Part shown: in pieces, positions 17,142-25,678 of the stretch | Layout of the letters: each line of letters opens with the position of its first letter | Numbering within the stretch: position 1 is the first letter of the stretch | Assembly: GCF_004000865.1 (NCBI RefSeq) | Contig: NZ_BIMB01000014.1 | Coordinates: forward strand, 1-64,000 | DNA: 64,000 bases | Source: Paenibacillus elgii NBRC 100335 | GTDB taxonomy: Bacteria; Bacillota; Bacilli; Paenibacillales; NBRC-103111 | Direction: 5' to 3' | Position numbers and translations under genes: made by a program | Notes under the pieces: model-generated | What the model saw: the letters and a program-made list of their open reading frames with translations, nothing else | Told to the model about the DNA's origin: nothing | The model's database searches: none

Positions 17142-19109
17142 ATGAAACGATGGAAGTTACTTTGCTTCACAGGGCTTTTATGGATGGGGATGTGTGCTTG
17201 CGATACCGCCCAAGCCGCTGCGTCTTCGGTTAAGGAATCCGATTCTTTTCTATCTTATGTCAGACCGGACCCATCCCCGCCGTTCCGAATCGTTCGGGAT
17301 ACCGGGGAGAAGAAAGGCGAATACCCGATTTTCGAATATACGGACGATCCGAAGACGGAGCATTTATTCCGCGATTCGTTTATGGCTGAGTCCGTACGTT
17401 TGTTTTTCCTCGCTCAAAACTTGGTTAACCGCCCTAAGGAAACGCAGGCGCAAACGGAACTTCGTCAGGCAAGCCACCCTGCCTACTTGTTATTATCCGA
17501 ACGGGAAGGCGGCTTCCCCGGGACGGGCTTTTATTTGAAGCAGAATGGGGAGCTGCTCGACCATACGGGCACGCCGTATGTCGACCTTATGAAAAGCACG
17601 GCCGCGTCCGACTACTTGGGCTCCATGAGCCAAATTTATCCGCATGAGCTCGGCCATGTCATGTACCATTTGCTTTCGCCGGACTGGGACCGGACCGAAA
17701 GCCGTTCGGTCGATATACATTACGTGTCCTTGACCACGGACCGGCGGGTCGCGTTTGACGAAGGCTTTGCCGAGCACTTCGAAAATGTGTCTTTGGATCA
17801 TGAACCGGACGAATCAAGAAAAGCCGGCCTTGAATCCAGCGTCCGGCAGGCTCAGTTAACCACAGCAACCATGGTTACCGGATACGAAAGGGATTATGCC
17901 TGGCCGATGCGATTGCAGCTTTATCGGGCCGCAGTTCCGTTCTGGTATCAGAGATTTGAAATGTTGAAGCGGCACGATTGGGTGATGGAAGGAACGATTC
18001 GTTTCTCGACGACGCAGCCAACTGTAGGGTCCCCCGAACAGAGCATCAAATACCGCAATATGGGCGTTCGTTATGATGAAAACAAACCAAGAAACGTATC
18101 GGAAGCCTTGGCTACCGAAGGGATCGTTTCCGCTTTTTTTACGAAGCTGCTTTCCAGCGACTTGAAGCACCGGTATAGGGAGGATACGTTCTATTCGGCT
18201 TTTTTGGCGGACGCTTCGCGTACCGTGGATGCCAAAGCCGTATTTACCCCACTGCAAAACGAGTACATGAAAATATTTCACGTTCTCCATAAGTATGTGA
18301 ATCGAACTGATTCTCCGCTGGCGGATTTCGTTCAGGGCTACGCCGCCGAGTATCCGGACGAGAAAGAAACATTGTACCGACTCCTAGGCGAAGCTACGGG
18401 GCTAAGTACAAAGGAGCTTGAAGCAAGTCCGGCGGAAATCTGGCTGTTGAACAAGAGCCATGCGCACAGCTATTTGGCGATCGATGAGGCAGGCTCGATT
18501 CGAATGCCGTTTTATGCGTTCGATCTGAATGCGGCGGATGTCAGCGATCTCATGACTTTTCCAGGCATCCGAGAGGCTGAGGCGAAAGCTATCATTCGGT
18601 ACCGGGACAATCAATCGTTTTTCCAAGGTCTAGACGAGGTAAGAAAAATCCCCGATTTGTCTGCGGAGGCCATTCAAGCGCTCTTGGACGGGGCTTACGA
18701 CCCGAATTTTGCCCGGGAATCGAGAGCCCAAACGGAACAACGCTTGGGGGAGAACGGATTGCTGCAAAGGCTGCTTACGGGATCACTGTGGATGCTTGCG
18801 AAATTTGCTCTTGCTTGGTTTGGGGTCTTTCTCTTGGTTTATTATTTGCTGGTTCTTAGGAAACGGTTTGAGCTGAGGCGTACTTTAAGGATTATCGTGA
18901 CGAATGCGGTGAAAATGAGCGTCCTGGTGCTATTCGCTCTGGCTTCCGTACTGGCAGGCCAGCCGCTGTTGATTTTTGCCGTACTTGGTGTTTTGTTTCT
19001 AGTCATTGAACGTTTTTTGGTTTTGAGAAATAGACCACAGGGTAAGAAAAAAGAAGCTTTTTGCTCCAGCCTGTTTTTTTCGGCGGTACTCCTGTACTCC
19101 TTATCTTAA
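17142..19109 (+). CDS. Exported HELGH metalloprotease-like protein with ComEA-type HhH domain and C-terminal membrane helices
   Basis: The start ATG 17142 is six bases after GGGAG; 655 residues. Order of parts: signal peptide 1-27; a catalytic-like region with HELGHVMYH at 168-176 and DEGFAEHFE at 206-214, the HExxH plus downstream Glu pattern of gluzincin zinc proteases; an alpha-helical middle; a helix-hairpin-helix segment about 455-520 (DLNAADVSDLMTFPGIREAEA, then RYRDNQSFFQGLDEVRKIP) of the ComEA/T2SK type, which in other proteins binds DNA; and at least two hydrophobic helices at the C-terminus. I do not know a named family with this combination. Flanked by its own intergenic spaces, so probably a single transcript. 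Confidence 0.78.
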   Translation: MKRWKLLCFTGLLWMGMCACDTAQAAASSVKESDSFLSYVRPDPSPPFRIVRDTGEKKGEYPIFEYTDDPKTEHLFRDSFMAESVRLFFLAQNLVNRPKETQAQTELRQASHPAYLLLSEREGGFPGTGFYLKQNGELLDHTGTPYVDLMKSTAASDYLGSMSQIYPHELGHVMYHLLSPDWDRTESRSVDIHYVSLTTDRRVAFDEGFAEHFENVSLDHEPDESRKAGLESSVRQAQLTTATMVTGYERDYAWPMRLQLYRAAVPFWYQRFEMLKRHDWVMEGTIRFSTTQPTVGSPEQSIKYRNMGVRYDENKPRNVSEALATEGIVSAFFTKLLSSDLKHRYREDTFYSAFLADASRTVDAKAVFTPLQNEYMKIFHVLHKYVNRTDSPLADFVQGYAAEYPDEKETLYRLLGEATGLSTKELEASPAEIWLLNKSHAHSYLAIDEAGSIRMPFYAFDLNAADVSDLMTFPGIREAEAKAIIRYRDNQSFFQGLDEVRKIPDLSAEAIQALLDGAYDPNFARESRAQTEQRLGENGLLQRLLTGSLWMLAKFALAWFGVFLLVYYLLVLRKRFELRRTLRIIVTNAVKMSVLVLFALASVLAGQPLLIFAVLGVLFLVIERFLVLRNRPQGKKKEAFCSSLFFSAVLLYSLS

Positions 19110-19145
19110 ATAGATATCCACTTCAGAAAATCATTTAGAAAATTA

Positions 19146-19174
19146 TTCTATTTTGATTATTTATCTACTATAAT
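19146..19174 (+). promoter_or_regulatory. AT-rich candidate promoter of the P450 gene
   Basis: A perfect TATAAT (19169-19174) with a weak TTCTAT 17 bp upstream, in a strongly AT-rich gap, 58 bases before the start codon. Confidence 0.4.
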
Positions 19175-19231
19175 AGTAATATCGACCAAATTATTGTTAT
19201 ACGAGTCTATTATCTAGGAAGGATGACACGG

Positions 19232-20443
19232 ATGGAGTCTGCCAAAGAGTTACCTAAAGCCATAGCGCCGGTGAAGGAATTGTCTGCAAAAGAAGCGCAA
19301 ATCGATCCGTTTCCGTTTTTTCGTCAGTGCCGCGAGTCCACTCCCGTACGTTACGATACCCAGAGGGAATGCTGGGATATTTTTCGTTATGAAGATGTGT
19401 ACAACGTGCTCAAAGATCCTGCTACCTTCTCTTCGGTAAGACCGATTAAAGGCCCTGTCCTGCTCGGAAGCATCATTGGGATGGACCCGCCCAAGCATAT
19501 GCAGATGCGCGGCATCGTCAGCAAAGCGTTTACTCCGAAATCGATCGAGGAACTAGGTCCGCGCATCGCCTCTATTACCGAAGAATTATTGAACGCGGTT
19601 GTAAATGAAGGGGCGACGAATTTGGTTCACGATCTGGCCGTTCCCCTGCCCGTGATCGTCATTGCCGAGCTGCTGGGGATTCCGGCGCAAGACCGCCGGC
19701 TTTTCAAAGAATGGTCGGATTCGATTGTCAAAGGGCCGGATTCCGGCAGCAAAGAAGATATGCACCGGCTGTATCTGGAACGAGAGAAAACCCGGCACGA
19801 ATTGGACGACTATTTTCTGAAAATCATTGCGGAGCGCCGCAATCGTCCGGAGGATGATTTGGTCACAAAGTTGGTTGAAGCCGAAGTGAACGGCGAGTGC
19901 CTAAATGATATGGAAATTGTGGAGTTTTGCATTTTGCTGCTTGCAGCCGGTAACGAGACGACGACCAATCTGATTACGAATTCGGTACGGAAACTGGCTG
20001 AAGACCCGGCGCTGCAGGCAATACTCTACGATCAACCGGCTTTGATCGAGAGCTTTATCGAAGAAGTTCTAAGGTACTATTCACCGGTTCTATCTCTAAG
20101 CCGTTATGCGACCAAAGACGTTCAAATCGGTAACACCGAAATCCGGAAAGGTGAACTCATTATTCCCTGGATCGGCTCGGCCAATCGTGACGAAGAGAAA
20201 TTTGCGGACGCCGATCGGTTTATCACGGACCGGTCGCCCAATCCTCATATGGCCTTCGGCTTCGGCAATCATTTTTGTTTGGGGGCTCCTTTGGCGCGGT
20301 TGGAAGCTAAAATAGCGCTTCGCATCCTCTCGAATCGGATAACGAATATTCGCTTTGCGGATCATTTTGAATTCAAACCGATTCGCAGCCCGTTCGTTTA
20401 TGGCGTGGAAGAACTGCCCATTGTTTTTGAGCGCAGGGAATAA
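19232..20443 (+). CDS. Cytochrome P450 (CYP102/107-like soluble class I)
   Basis: Soluble haem monooxygenase of 403 residues. All diagnostic motifs are visible: the I-helix AGNETTTNL, the K-helix ExxR in EEVLRYY, a PERF-like DADRF, and the haem loop FGFGNHFCLGAPLARLE with the proximal cysteine near residue 351. No ferredoxin or reductase is adjacent, so the electron donor is elsewhere. I use ATG 19232, eight bases after AGGAAGG, because an ATG nine bases earlier directly abuts it. It resembles bacterial P450s that hydroxylate fatty acids or polyketides (CYP107 group); the substrate cannot be read. Confidence 0.93.
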   Translation: MESAKELPKAIAPVKELSAKEAQIDPFPFFRQCRESTPVRYDTQRECWDIFRYEDVYNVLKDPATFSSVRPIKGPVLLGSIIGMDPPKHMQMRGIVSKAFTPKSIEELGPRIASITEELLNAVVNEGATNLVHDLAVPLPVIVIAELLGIPAQDRRLFKEWSDSIVKGPDSGSKEDMHRLYLEREKTRHELDDYFLKIIAERRNRPEDDLVTKLVEAEVNGECLNDMEIVEFCILLLAAGNETTTNLITNSVRKLAEDPALQAILYDQPALIESFIEEVLRYYSPVLSLSRYATKDVQIGNTEIRKGELIIPWIGSANRDEEKFADADRFITDRSPNPHMAFGFGNHFCLGAPLARLEAKIALRILSNRITNIRFADHFEFKPIRSPFVYGVEELPIVFERRE

Positions 20444-20498
20444 AAATGCGATGTCTTCCCATCGAAAAGTGCGGGAAACGAAATAGAGGTAATTTCAT

Positions 20499-20538
20499 AA
20501 AAAGCGGTCAGGAATCGATTCCCTGACTGCTTTTTTTC
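20499..20538 (+). terminator. Terminator of the P450 gene
   Basis: AAAAAGCGGTCAGG-aatcgatt-CCCTGACTGCTTTTTTT, 55 bases after the stop; A-rich on the left, so it may also serve the minus strand gene. Confidence 0.85.
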
Positions 20539-20562
20539 GTTGAAAAAGCTAGACCGGGGGCT

Positions 20563-20886
20563 TTACCCGCTCTTCTCATCTGCTTTTTCAAAATAAACGA
20601 TTTCACATAATCGAATGTGATGCTTTTTTCCACGAACTACAAGAGCTACGTGATCAATGAAAACATCATCCAGAGTACCTACCAATTTGCCGACAGTCGT
20701 CGTGATGACAATCGTTAACCCTTTGTGTTGGATCAAATGCTCGGTGAATTTGGGCTCCACAGCTGTCGTGTACGTAACATTTTTGGGCAATACCAAAGTT
20801 TCCTTGCGCTGTACGTCTTCATTCCGATAATATTGCGGAACTGGGAATGAGGCTTGCGGATAGCCATAGTACACAAATCTATTCAT
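20563..20886 (-). CDS. DUF2642 (YuzF-like) small protein
   Basis: I start at ATG 20886 (MNRFVYYGYPQ), ten bases after AAAGGAG; the longer frame to 21027 has no ribosome site and adds an implausible basic stretch. The 107-residue product has a Tyr/Pro-rich head and a C-terminal domain (LIQHKGLTIVITTTVGKLVGTLDDV) that matches DUF2642, a beta-barrel family of small Bacillales proteins often linked with spores. Function unknown; a spore coat association is inference from family and the Tyr/Pro-rich head. Confidence 0.75.
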   Translation of the reverse strand: MNRFVYYGYPQASFPVPQYYRNEDVQRKETLVLPKNVTYTTAVEPKFTEHLIQHKGLTIVITTTVGKLVGTLDDVFIDHVALVVRGKKHHIRLCEIVYFEKADEKSG

Positions 20887-20940
20887 GTGTTGCATACTCC
20901 TTTTGTCATAAATTGAAAAACACCAGTAAATAGTGAAGAT

Positions 20941-20983
20941 TGACAAAACAAAGCAGCTTTTGACATGCTGCCAGAAGCTGCTT
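20941..20983 (-). terminator. Terminator of the 21082-21285 gene
   Basis: On the minus strand AAGCAGCTT and AAGCTGCTT pair across about 15 bases and are followed by TGTTTTGT. Confidence 0.6.
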
Positions 20984-21081
20984 GACCGATGCTTTCGGAT
21001 TATTTTTCGAGTATATATCCGAACCACGTCGCGCTGTCCGTATTTTTATTAATGGAAATCCCGACAGTGTGTCAACTTCTA

Positions 21082-21285
21082 TTATTGCATCCAGCCGCCC
21101 ATACCTTTATAACGGTGTGCGAGAGCTTTGTGAAAATATTCCTGCTCGGCATACTGGTAAAACAACGGAGGATTGCCCGCACAGGCCATCTTCATTCGCT
21201 CAAAATGTTCAGCTTTCACAAAATGATACCCGGCCATTTGCTCGGGATTGTAAGACCTATCTTGTAAATAAACCGTTCCGGTCAA
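21082..21285 (-). CDS. Small protein (67 residues), unknown
   Basis: The start is TTG 21285, nine bases after AAGGAG; the open frame above it reads through the ribosome site. The product is aromatic-rich (YNPEQMAGYHFVKAEHFERM, later PPLFYQYAEQEYFHKALAHRY) with one cysteine and no membrane segment. It lies 195 bases upstream of the DUF2642 gene on the same strand but a terminator lies between. I do not recognise it; small Tyr/His-rich proteins like this are common among coat-associated products. Confidence 0.6.
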   Translation of the reverse strand: MTGTVYLQDRSYNPEQMAGYHFVKAEHFERMKMACAGNPPLFYQYAEQEYFHKALAHRYKGMGGWMQ

Positions 21286-21422
21286 AATAACACACTCCTT
21301 TTTAGATTTTCTAGGCAATAACAATATATGACAGTAGCCCGAAAATGCCCTATGACATTAGCCTAATCCAGGTTGGATAATGAACATCGGGAGAACCTCA
21401 GCGCATCTGTAACGATTCTGTT

Positions 21423-21451
21423 TTGGTTGCCTCTCGAATATACTGTATAGA
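21423..21451 (+). promoter_or_regulatory. Candidate promoter of the hemerythrin-like gene
   Basis: TTGGTT (21423-21428), 17-bp spacer, TATAGA (21446-21451), about 45 bases before the start. Confidence 0.4.
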
Positions 21452-21495
21452 TGCCTATAGACCTGTAAAGATACCTTGATAAGGAAGTGATGTCC

Positions 21496-22143
21496 TTGTC
21501 TGAAGAAGACACAACGAAATCGGAAGGTATTCCACCTACTGAAGACTTAATGCGTGAACACGGTGTTTTAAAACGTATCCTTCTTATTTATAAAGAGGTT
21601 ATAAGACGTCTGATTGGGGAAAAGCATTATGATCCACAAATGATTACATCCACTTTGTACCATACAGCTTCTATTGTGCGGCAGTTTATCGAGGATCATC
21701 ATCAACATCTTGAAGAAAAATACGTTTTCCCGAAGTTTCTACAAGCCCAGCAGCAAACTTCGTTAGTCCATGTGCTATCGACTCAACATCTTGCTGCCCG
21801 TCAGATGACGAATATTATTCTTCATTACTCCCGTGTACCCCATCATTATAGTTTTCCGGAGCGTTATCATTTGGTCCGTGTTTTGTCACTGTATATCCGC
21901 ATGTATGAACCTCACGAAGCAAGAGAAGATACCGATCTTTTCCCTGCGCTGCGCAGTATTGTAACTCCCAAAGAATTCAAAAATTTAGGTGAGCTATTTG
22001 AGGAGATCGAAGAAAAACGCTTTGGAAAGAATGGTTTTCAACGGATCGTACAATTCATTTCTCGAATTGAACAGACTTTGGGCATTTACGACTTGTCTCA
22101 ATTTACGCCCCAACCATCCGAACTTTATGAGGGGAGAGGTTGA
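21496..22143 (+). CDS. Hemerythrin HHE-domain protein
   Basis: A four-helix di-iron protein of about 215 residues. Metal-ligand-like residues are spaced as in hemerythrins: LMREHGVLKRILL, then FIEDHHQHLEEKYVFPKF, then STQHLAARQMTNII, and YEPHEAREDTDLFPAL. The family binds oxygen, nitric oxide or reports on iron and redox state. The start is ambiguous: TTG 21496 has the best spacing from AAGGAAG, but GTG 21487 and ATG 21490 are in frame. It lies next to the P450 region, yet a shared role is only a guess. Confidence 0.85.
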   Translation: MSEEDTTKSEGIPPTEDLMREHGVLKRILLIYKEVIRRLIGEKHYDPQMITSTLYHTASIVRQFIEDHHQHLEEKYVFPKFLQAQQQTSLVHVLSTQHLAARQMTNIILHYSRVPHHYSFPERYHLVRVLSLYIRMYEPHEAREDTDLFPALRSIVTPKEFKNLGELFEEIEEKRFGKNGFQRIVQFISRIEQTLGIYDLSQFTPQPSELYEGRG

Positions 22144-22168
22144 TATAAAGGCTCGCTATGACGGCAAC

Positions 22169-22244
22169 AAAAAAAACACCCCTGCCGCAAAAGCAACGGA
22201 GGCTTGCCCGCCTCCGTTGACTTTAGGGCACAAGGGTGTTTTTT
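22169..22244. terminator. Bidirectional terminator between hemerythrin gene and ispG
   Basis: Outer arms AAAAAACACCC/GGGTGTTTTTT enclose a second perfect hairpin CAACGGAGGC/GCCTCCGTTG; convergent genes. Confidence 0.85.
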
Positions 22245-22247
22245 CAG

Positions 22248-23357
22248 TTACATCGCTGCGTGTTGCTTGCGGCCGGGAATTTCGCCCGTACGCTCGAAAT
22301 GCTCGACGATGATGTCGATTTCCTTCTTTAGCTCGGACAGCAGCTCGGCTTCCGGAACTTTGCGGATCATCTCGCCGTAACGGAACAACATGCCTTCGCC
22401 GCGGGCACCGGCAATGCCGATATCGGCTTCCCTCGCTTCGCCCGGGCCGTTTACCGCGCAGCCCAGAACGGATACTTTAATCGGCACCTTCAGCTTGGAG
22501 ATATACTCTTCCACCTCATTCGCGATAGAAAACAGATCGATATCCAATCGGCCGCAGGTCGGGCAAGATACCAAGGTGGCGGCATTCGTGATCAACCCGA
22601 ACGATTTCAGCAGCTCGCGGCATACTTTGACTTCCTCAACCGGGTCGGCGCTGAGCGAAATCCGGATCGTCGAACCGAGCCCCATGCTAAGCAGCGCGCC
22701 CAAGCCTGCCGCGCTCTTCACGGTGCCGGAGAACAACGTTCCGGCTTCCGTAATGCCAAGATGCAACGGGTAGCGGAAGGCTGCGGCCGCTTTCGTATAA
22801 GCGGCAATCGCCATCGGGACGTCGGATGCCTTCAGCGAGACGATGATATCGCGAAAATCGAGCTCTTCAAGAATGCCGATATGATACAAGGCGCTTTCGA
22901 CCATCGCTTCCGGCGTTGGGTAGCCGTACTTTTCCAGCAAATGGTTCTCAAGCGAACCTGCGTTGACGCCGATCCGAATCGGAATCCCCCGCTCCTTGCA
23001 GGCTTTAACGACGGCTTCCACCTTCTCGCGGCGGCCGATGTTCCCCGGATTGATTCTTACTTTGTCAATCCCGTTCTCAATGGCCTGCAAGGCGAGCCGG
23101 TGGTCAAAGTGAATATCAGCTACAAGCGGGATGGAGATCTGCTTCTTGATCTCTTTGATCGCTTCCGCCGCTTCCTTATTGTTGACCGTAACGCGGACGA
23201 TCTGGCATCCCGCTTCTTCCAGCCGATGAATCTCAGCCACCGTAGCCTTTACATCCGCCGTCTTGGTCGTACACATGCTCTGGATGATCACGTCATTGCT
23301 GCCGCCGATGGTTAGATTGCCGACTTTAACCGGAACCGTTTCCGTTCTATGGAACAT
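22248..23357 (-). CDS. ispG: 4-hydroxy-3-methylbut-2-enyl diphosphate synthase (flavodoxin)
   Basis: IspG converts methylerythritol cyclodiphosphate to HMBPP in the MEP isoprenoid pathway, using a [4Fe-4S] cluster. The cluster ligands are the cysteines in SCPTCGR and [18 protein letters not shown]. The substrate barrel shows [23 protein letters not shown] and [14 protein letters not shown]. Start ATG 23357 ([19 protein letters not shown]) matches the Bacillus protein; a TTG at 23384 would add nine residues and has GGAGG close by. It is 100 bp downstream of clpX, possibly in the same transcript. 369 residues is normal. Confidence 0.95.
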   Translation of the reverse strand: MFHRTETVPVKVGNLTIGGSNDVIIQSMCTTKTADVKATVAEIHRLEEAGCQIVRVTVNNKEAAEAIKEIKKQISIPLVADIHFDHRLALQAIENGIDKVRINPGNIGRREKVEAVVKACKERGIPIRIGVNAGSLENHLLEKYGYPTPEAMVESALYHIGILEELDFRDIIVSLKASDVPMAIAAYTKAAAAFRYPLHLGITEAGTLFSGTVKSAAGLGALLSMGLGSTIRISLSADPVEEVKVCRELLKSFGLITNAATLVSCPTCGRLDIDLFSIANEVEEYISKLKVPIKVSVLGCAVNGPGEAREADIGIAGARGEGMLFRYGEMIRKVPEAELLSELKKEIDIIVEHFERTGEIPGRKQHAAM

Positions 23358-23458
23358 GTGTTTTCTTCTCTCCCATGATGCCAAACATCCTCCGCTCCGC
23401 AGGACGAATCATCGGTCCTGCGAATTGGAGGCGTTTAGTTTTTTTGTATATCCGGCGC

Positions 23459-24724
23459 TTACGCGCTTTCTTCTTTTTTCTTAATGGACTGGCCGTCCGC
23501 TGCGGTGATCTGAGGTATGATCTTCGCTTGTACGGCTTCCTTGGTCACGATGCACTTGGAGCTCTCCGTACGGGATGGCGCCTCGTACATCACTTCCAGC
23601 ATAATGCCTTCGATAATGGCGCGAAGTCCCCGCGCTCCGGTATTGCGCTTAATCGCTTCTTTCGCAATTTCCTCCAGCGCCTCCGGTTCGAATTCAAGGG
23701 ATACGTTATCCATCTCCAGCATCTTCTGATACTGCTTGACAAGAGCGTTTTTAGGCTCGGTCAAAATGCGAACGAGTGCTGCTTCGTCCAGCGGCTCCAG
23801 CGTCGAGATGACCGGCAGACGGCCTACGAATTCCGGAATCAAACCGAATTTCAGCAGGTCTTCCGGAAGGACAAGAGACAAGTATTCGCCCGGCTTCAGG
23901 TCGGCTTTATGACCGTCGGTGCCGAAGCCGATCACTTTTTTGCCGATCCGGCGCTTAATGATCTGCTCAAGCCCGTCGAACGCCCCGCCGCAAATAAACA
24001 GGATGTTCGTCGTATCGATTTGGATAAATTCCTGATGCGGATGCTTGCGTCCGCCTTGAGGCGGTACCGATGCAACCGTGCCTTCCAAAATTTTCAGAAG
24101 AGCTTGCTGTACGCCTTCGCCCGAAACGTCGCGGGTGATGGACGGATTCTCCGATTTACGGGCTACTTTATCGATTTCATCGATATAAATAATGCCGCGC
24201 TCGGCTTTTTCCACATCGTAATCGGCCGCTTGAATGAGCTTCAGCAAAATATTTTCGACGTCTTCCCCTACGTAACCGGCTTCCGTCAAAGACGTTGCAT
24301 CGGCGATCGCAAACGGAACGTTCAAAATTTTGGCCAGCGTTTGGGCCAGCAGCGTTTTACCGCTGCCTGTCGGACCGACAAGGACGATGTTCGACTTTTG
24401 CAGTTCGACATCTTCGAGCTTGCTTTGCTGCGAATTGATCCGTTTGTAATGGTTATATACGGCAACCGACAGCGATTTTTTGGCCTGTTCCTGCCCGATG
24501 ACGTAGGAATCCAGAATCGCGCGGATTTCCTTCGGCTTCGGTACGTCTTTCAGGTCGAGCTCTTCCTCGTGACCCAATTCTTCCTCAACGATTTCCGTGC
24601 AAAGCTCAATGCACTCGTCGCATATATAAACGCCGGGCCCGGCAACCAGCTTGCGCACCTGCTCCTGGGACTTGCCGCAGAACGAGCACTTAAGCTGGCC
24701 TTTTTCATCGTTAAATTTAAACAT
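23459..24724 (-). CDS. clpX: ClpX ATPase subunit of ClpXP protease
   Basis: AAA+ unfoldase of 421 residues. The N-terminal zinc-binding domain has CSFCGKS and CDECIELC; Walker A is GPTGSGKT, Walker [10 protein letters not shown]; pore loop GYVGED; the IGF-type loop that docks on ClpP is IGFGTDG. Start ATG 24724 follows AAAAGGAG. It begins 15 bp after the clpP stop, so clpP-clpX form an operon here, unlike B. subtilis, where clpP lies elsewhere. Confidence 0.97.
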   Translation of the reverse strand: MFKFNDEKGQLKCSFCGKSQEQVRKLVAGPGVYICDECIELCTEIVEEELGHEEELDLKDVPKPKEIRAILDSYVIGQEQAKKSLSVAVYNHYKRINSQQSKLEDVELQKSNIVLVGPTGSGKTLLAQTLAKILNVPFAIADATSLTEAGYVGEDVENILLKLIQAADYDVEKAERGIIYIDEIDKVARKSENPSITRDVSGEGVQQALLKILEGTVASVPPQGGRKHPHQEFIQIDTTNILFICGGAFDGLEQIIKRRIGKKVIGFGTDGHKADLKPGEYLSLVLPEDLLKFGLIPEFVGRLPVISTLEPLDEAALVRILTEPKNALVKQYQKMLEMDNVSLEFEPEALEEIAKEAIKRNTGARGLRAIIEGIMLEVMYEAPSRTESSKCIVTKEAVQAKIIPQITAADGQSIKKKEESA

Positions 24725-24739
24725 GGGATCACTCCTTTT

Positions 24740-25330
24740 CTAAGTCAGGTCACTGCGAGTGATAACCGCATCAATGAGACCGTACGCCTTCGCGTCTTCG
24801 GCGCTCATGAAATTGTCACGGTCCGTGTCGCGTTCGATTCTTTCGTAAGGCTGCCCCGTACGCTCCACATAGATTTGGTTTAGCTTCTGCTTCGTCTTGA
24901 TAATCCAGTCGGCATGAATTTTTATATCCGATGCCTGCCCGCGGACGCCGCCTAGCGGCTGATGGATCATCACTTCGCTGTTCGGAAGCGCGTAGCGTTT
25001 GCCCTTGGCGCCTGCCGTGAGCAGCAGGGAACCCATACTGGCGGCCATGCCGACGCAAATCGTCGAAACGTCCGGCTTGATGAATTGCATTGTATCATAT
25101 ATACCCATACCGGCCGTCACCGAACCGCCGGGGGAGTTAATGTACAAATGAATATCCTTCTCGGGATCTACCGCCGACAAGAAAAGCAACTGGGCAATTA
25201 CCAGGTTGGCGACGTCGTCGTCGATCGCACTGCCCAAAAAAATAATACGATCCTTCAGCAAACGCGAGTAAATATCGTAAGAGCGTTCGCCTCGGCCTTC
25301 CTGTTCCACAACCATAGGTACCAGAGTCAT
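24740..25330 (-). CDS. clpP: ATP-dependent Clp protease proteolytic subunit
   Basis: Cytosolic serine peptidase, 196 residues, forming a tetradecamer with ClpX or ClpC. The triad is visible: Ser98 in GMAASMGS, His123 in MIHQPLGG and Asp172 in DRDNFMS. The axial-loop and head regions are standard. The start follows AAAGGGG. A sigma-A promoter with correct spacing lies 60 bases upstream. I see no clear CtsR tandem heptads, which usually control clpP in Firmicutes, although AGTC-rich sequence is present in the promoter. Confidence 0.97.
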   Translation of the reverse strand: MTLVPMVVEQEGRGERSYDIYSRLLKDRIIFLGSAIDDDVANLVIAQLLFLSAVDPEKDIHLYINSPGGSVTAGMGIYDTMQFIKPDVSTICVGMAASMGSLLLTAGAKGKRYALPNSEVMIHQPLGGVRGQASDIKIHADWIIKTKQKLNQIYVERTGQPYERIERDTDRDNFMSAEDAKAYGLIDAVITRSDLT

Positions 25331-25385
25331 CGTCCCAACCCCTTTACTTCATAAAATGCAAAACATTTTCAGCCTTACTCAAAAC

Positions 25386-25414
25386 ATTGTAGCACGTTTA
25401 AAGACTAAAGTCAT
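25386..25414 (-). promoter_or_regulatory. Promoter of clpP-clpX
   Basis: On the minus strand ATGACT (25414-25409), 17-bp spacer, TACAAT (25391-25386), about 56 bases before the clpP start. Confidence 0.6.
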
Positions 25415-25416
25415 TT

Positions 25417-25470
25417 CCTGCCCGATACGAACAAACGTTGCGGCCGCTAACGCAAGTTTTGCCGGGCAGG
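25417..25470. repeat. Inverted repeat just upstream of the clpP -35
   Basis: CCTGCCCG (25417-25424) and CGGGCAGG (25463-25470) are perfect 8-bp arms; the loop has GCGGCCGC. It ends three bases from the -35 box. Could be an operator or a leftover repeat. Confidence 0.4.
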
Positions 25471-25500
25471 ACAGCCTTGCTGCCGCCTATTGTATTTCAT

Positions 25501-25575
25501 TATGTACCGCATATGTATTGATTCGTTTACTTCATATGTAACGCTTATTATGTTATGCTTATGTACTTCTTATGT
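25501..25575. repeat. Cluster of TATGTA hexamers upstream of the clpP promoter
   Basis: TATGTA occurs exactly at 25501, 25512, 25535 and 25560, with variants TATGTT (about 25549) and TATGTG (25570). Spacing is 11, 23 and 25 bases. The surrounding DNA is AT-rich and has no gene. Confidence 0.45.
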
Positions 25576-25607
25576 GCATGTTTCTTGGAACCGTCACACG
25601 CGGTTTA

Positions 25608-25647
25608 AGGTAAAACAAAGGCACGCATGGATGTACACGTGCCTTTG
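25608..25647 (-). terminator. Terminator of tig
   Basis: On the minus strand CAAAGGCACG-tgtacatccatg-CGTGCCTTTG followed by TTTTACC, 30 bases after the tig stop. Confidence 0.8.
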
Positions 25648-25678
25648 CATGTATGTTCGCGTTTATACGATTTCCGAA

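Noticed and set aside
25331-25420. CtsR operator before clpP
   Set aside because: AGTC-like sequences are present but not as the tandem heptads of the consensus.
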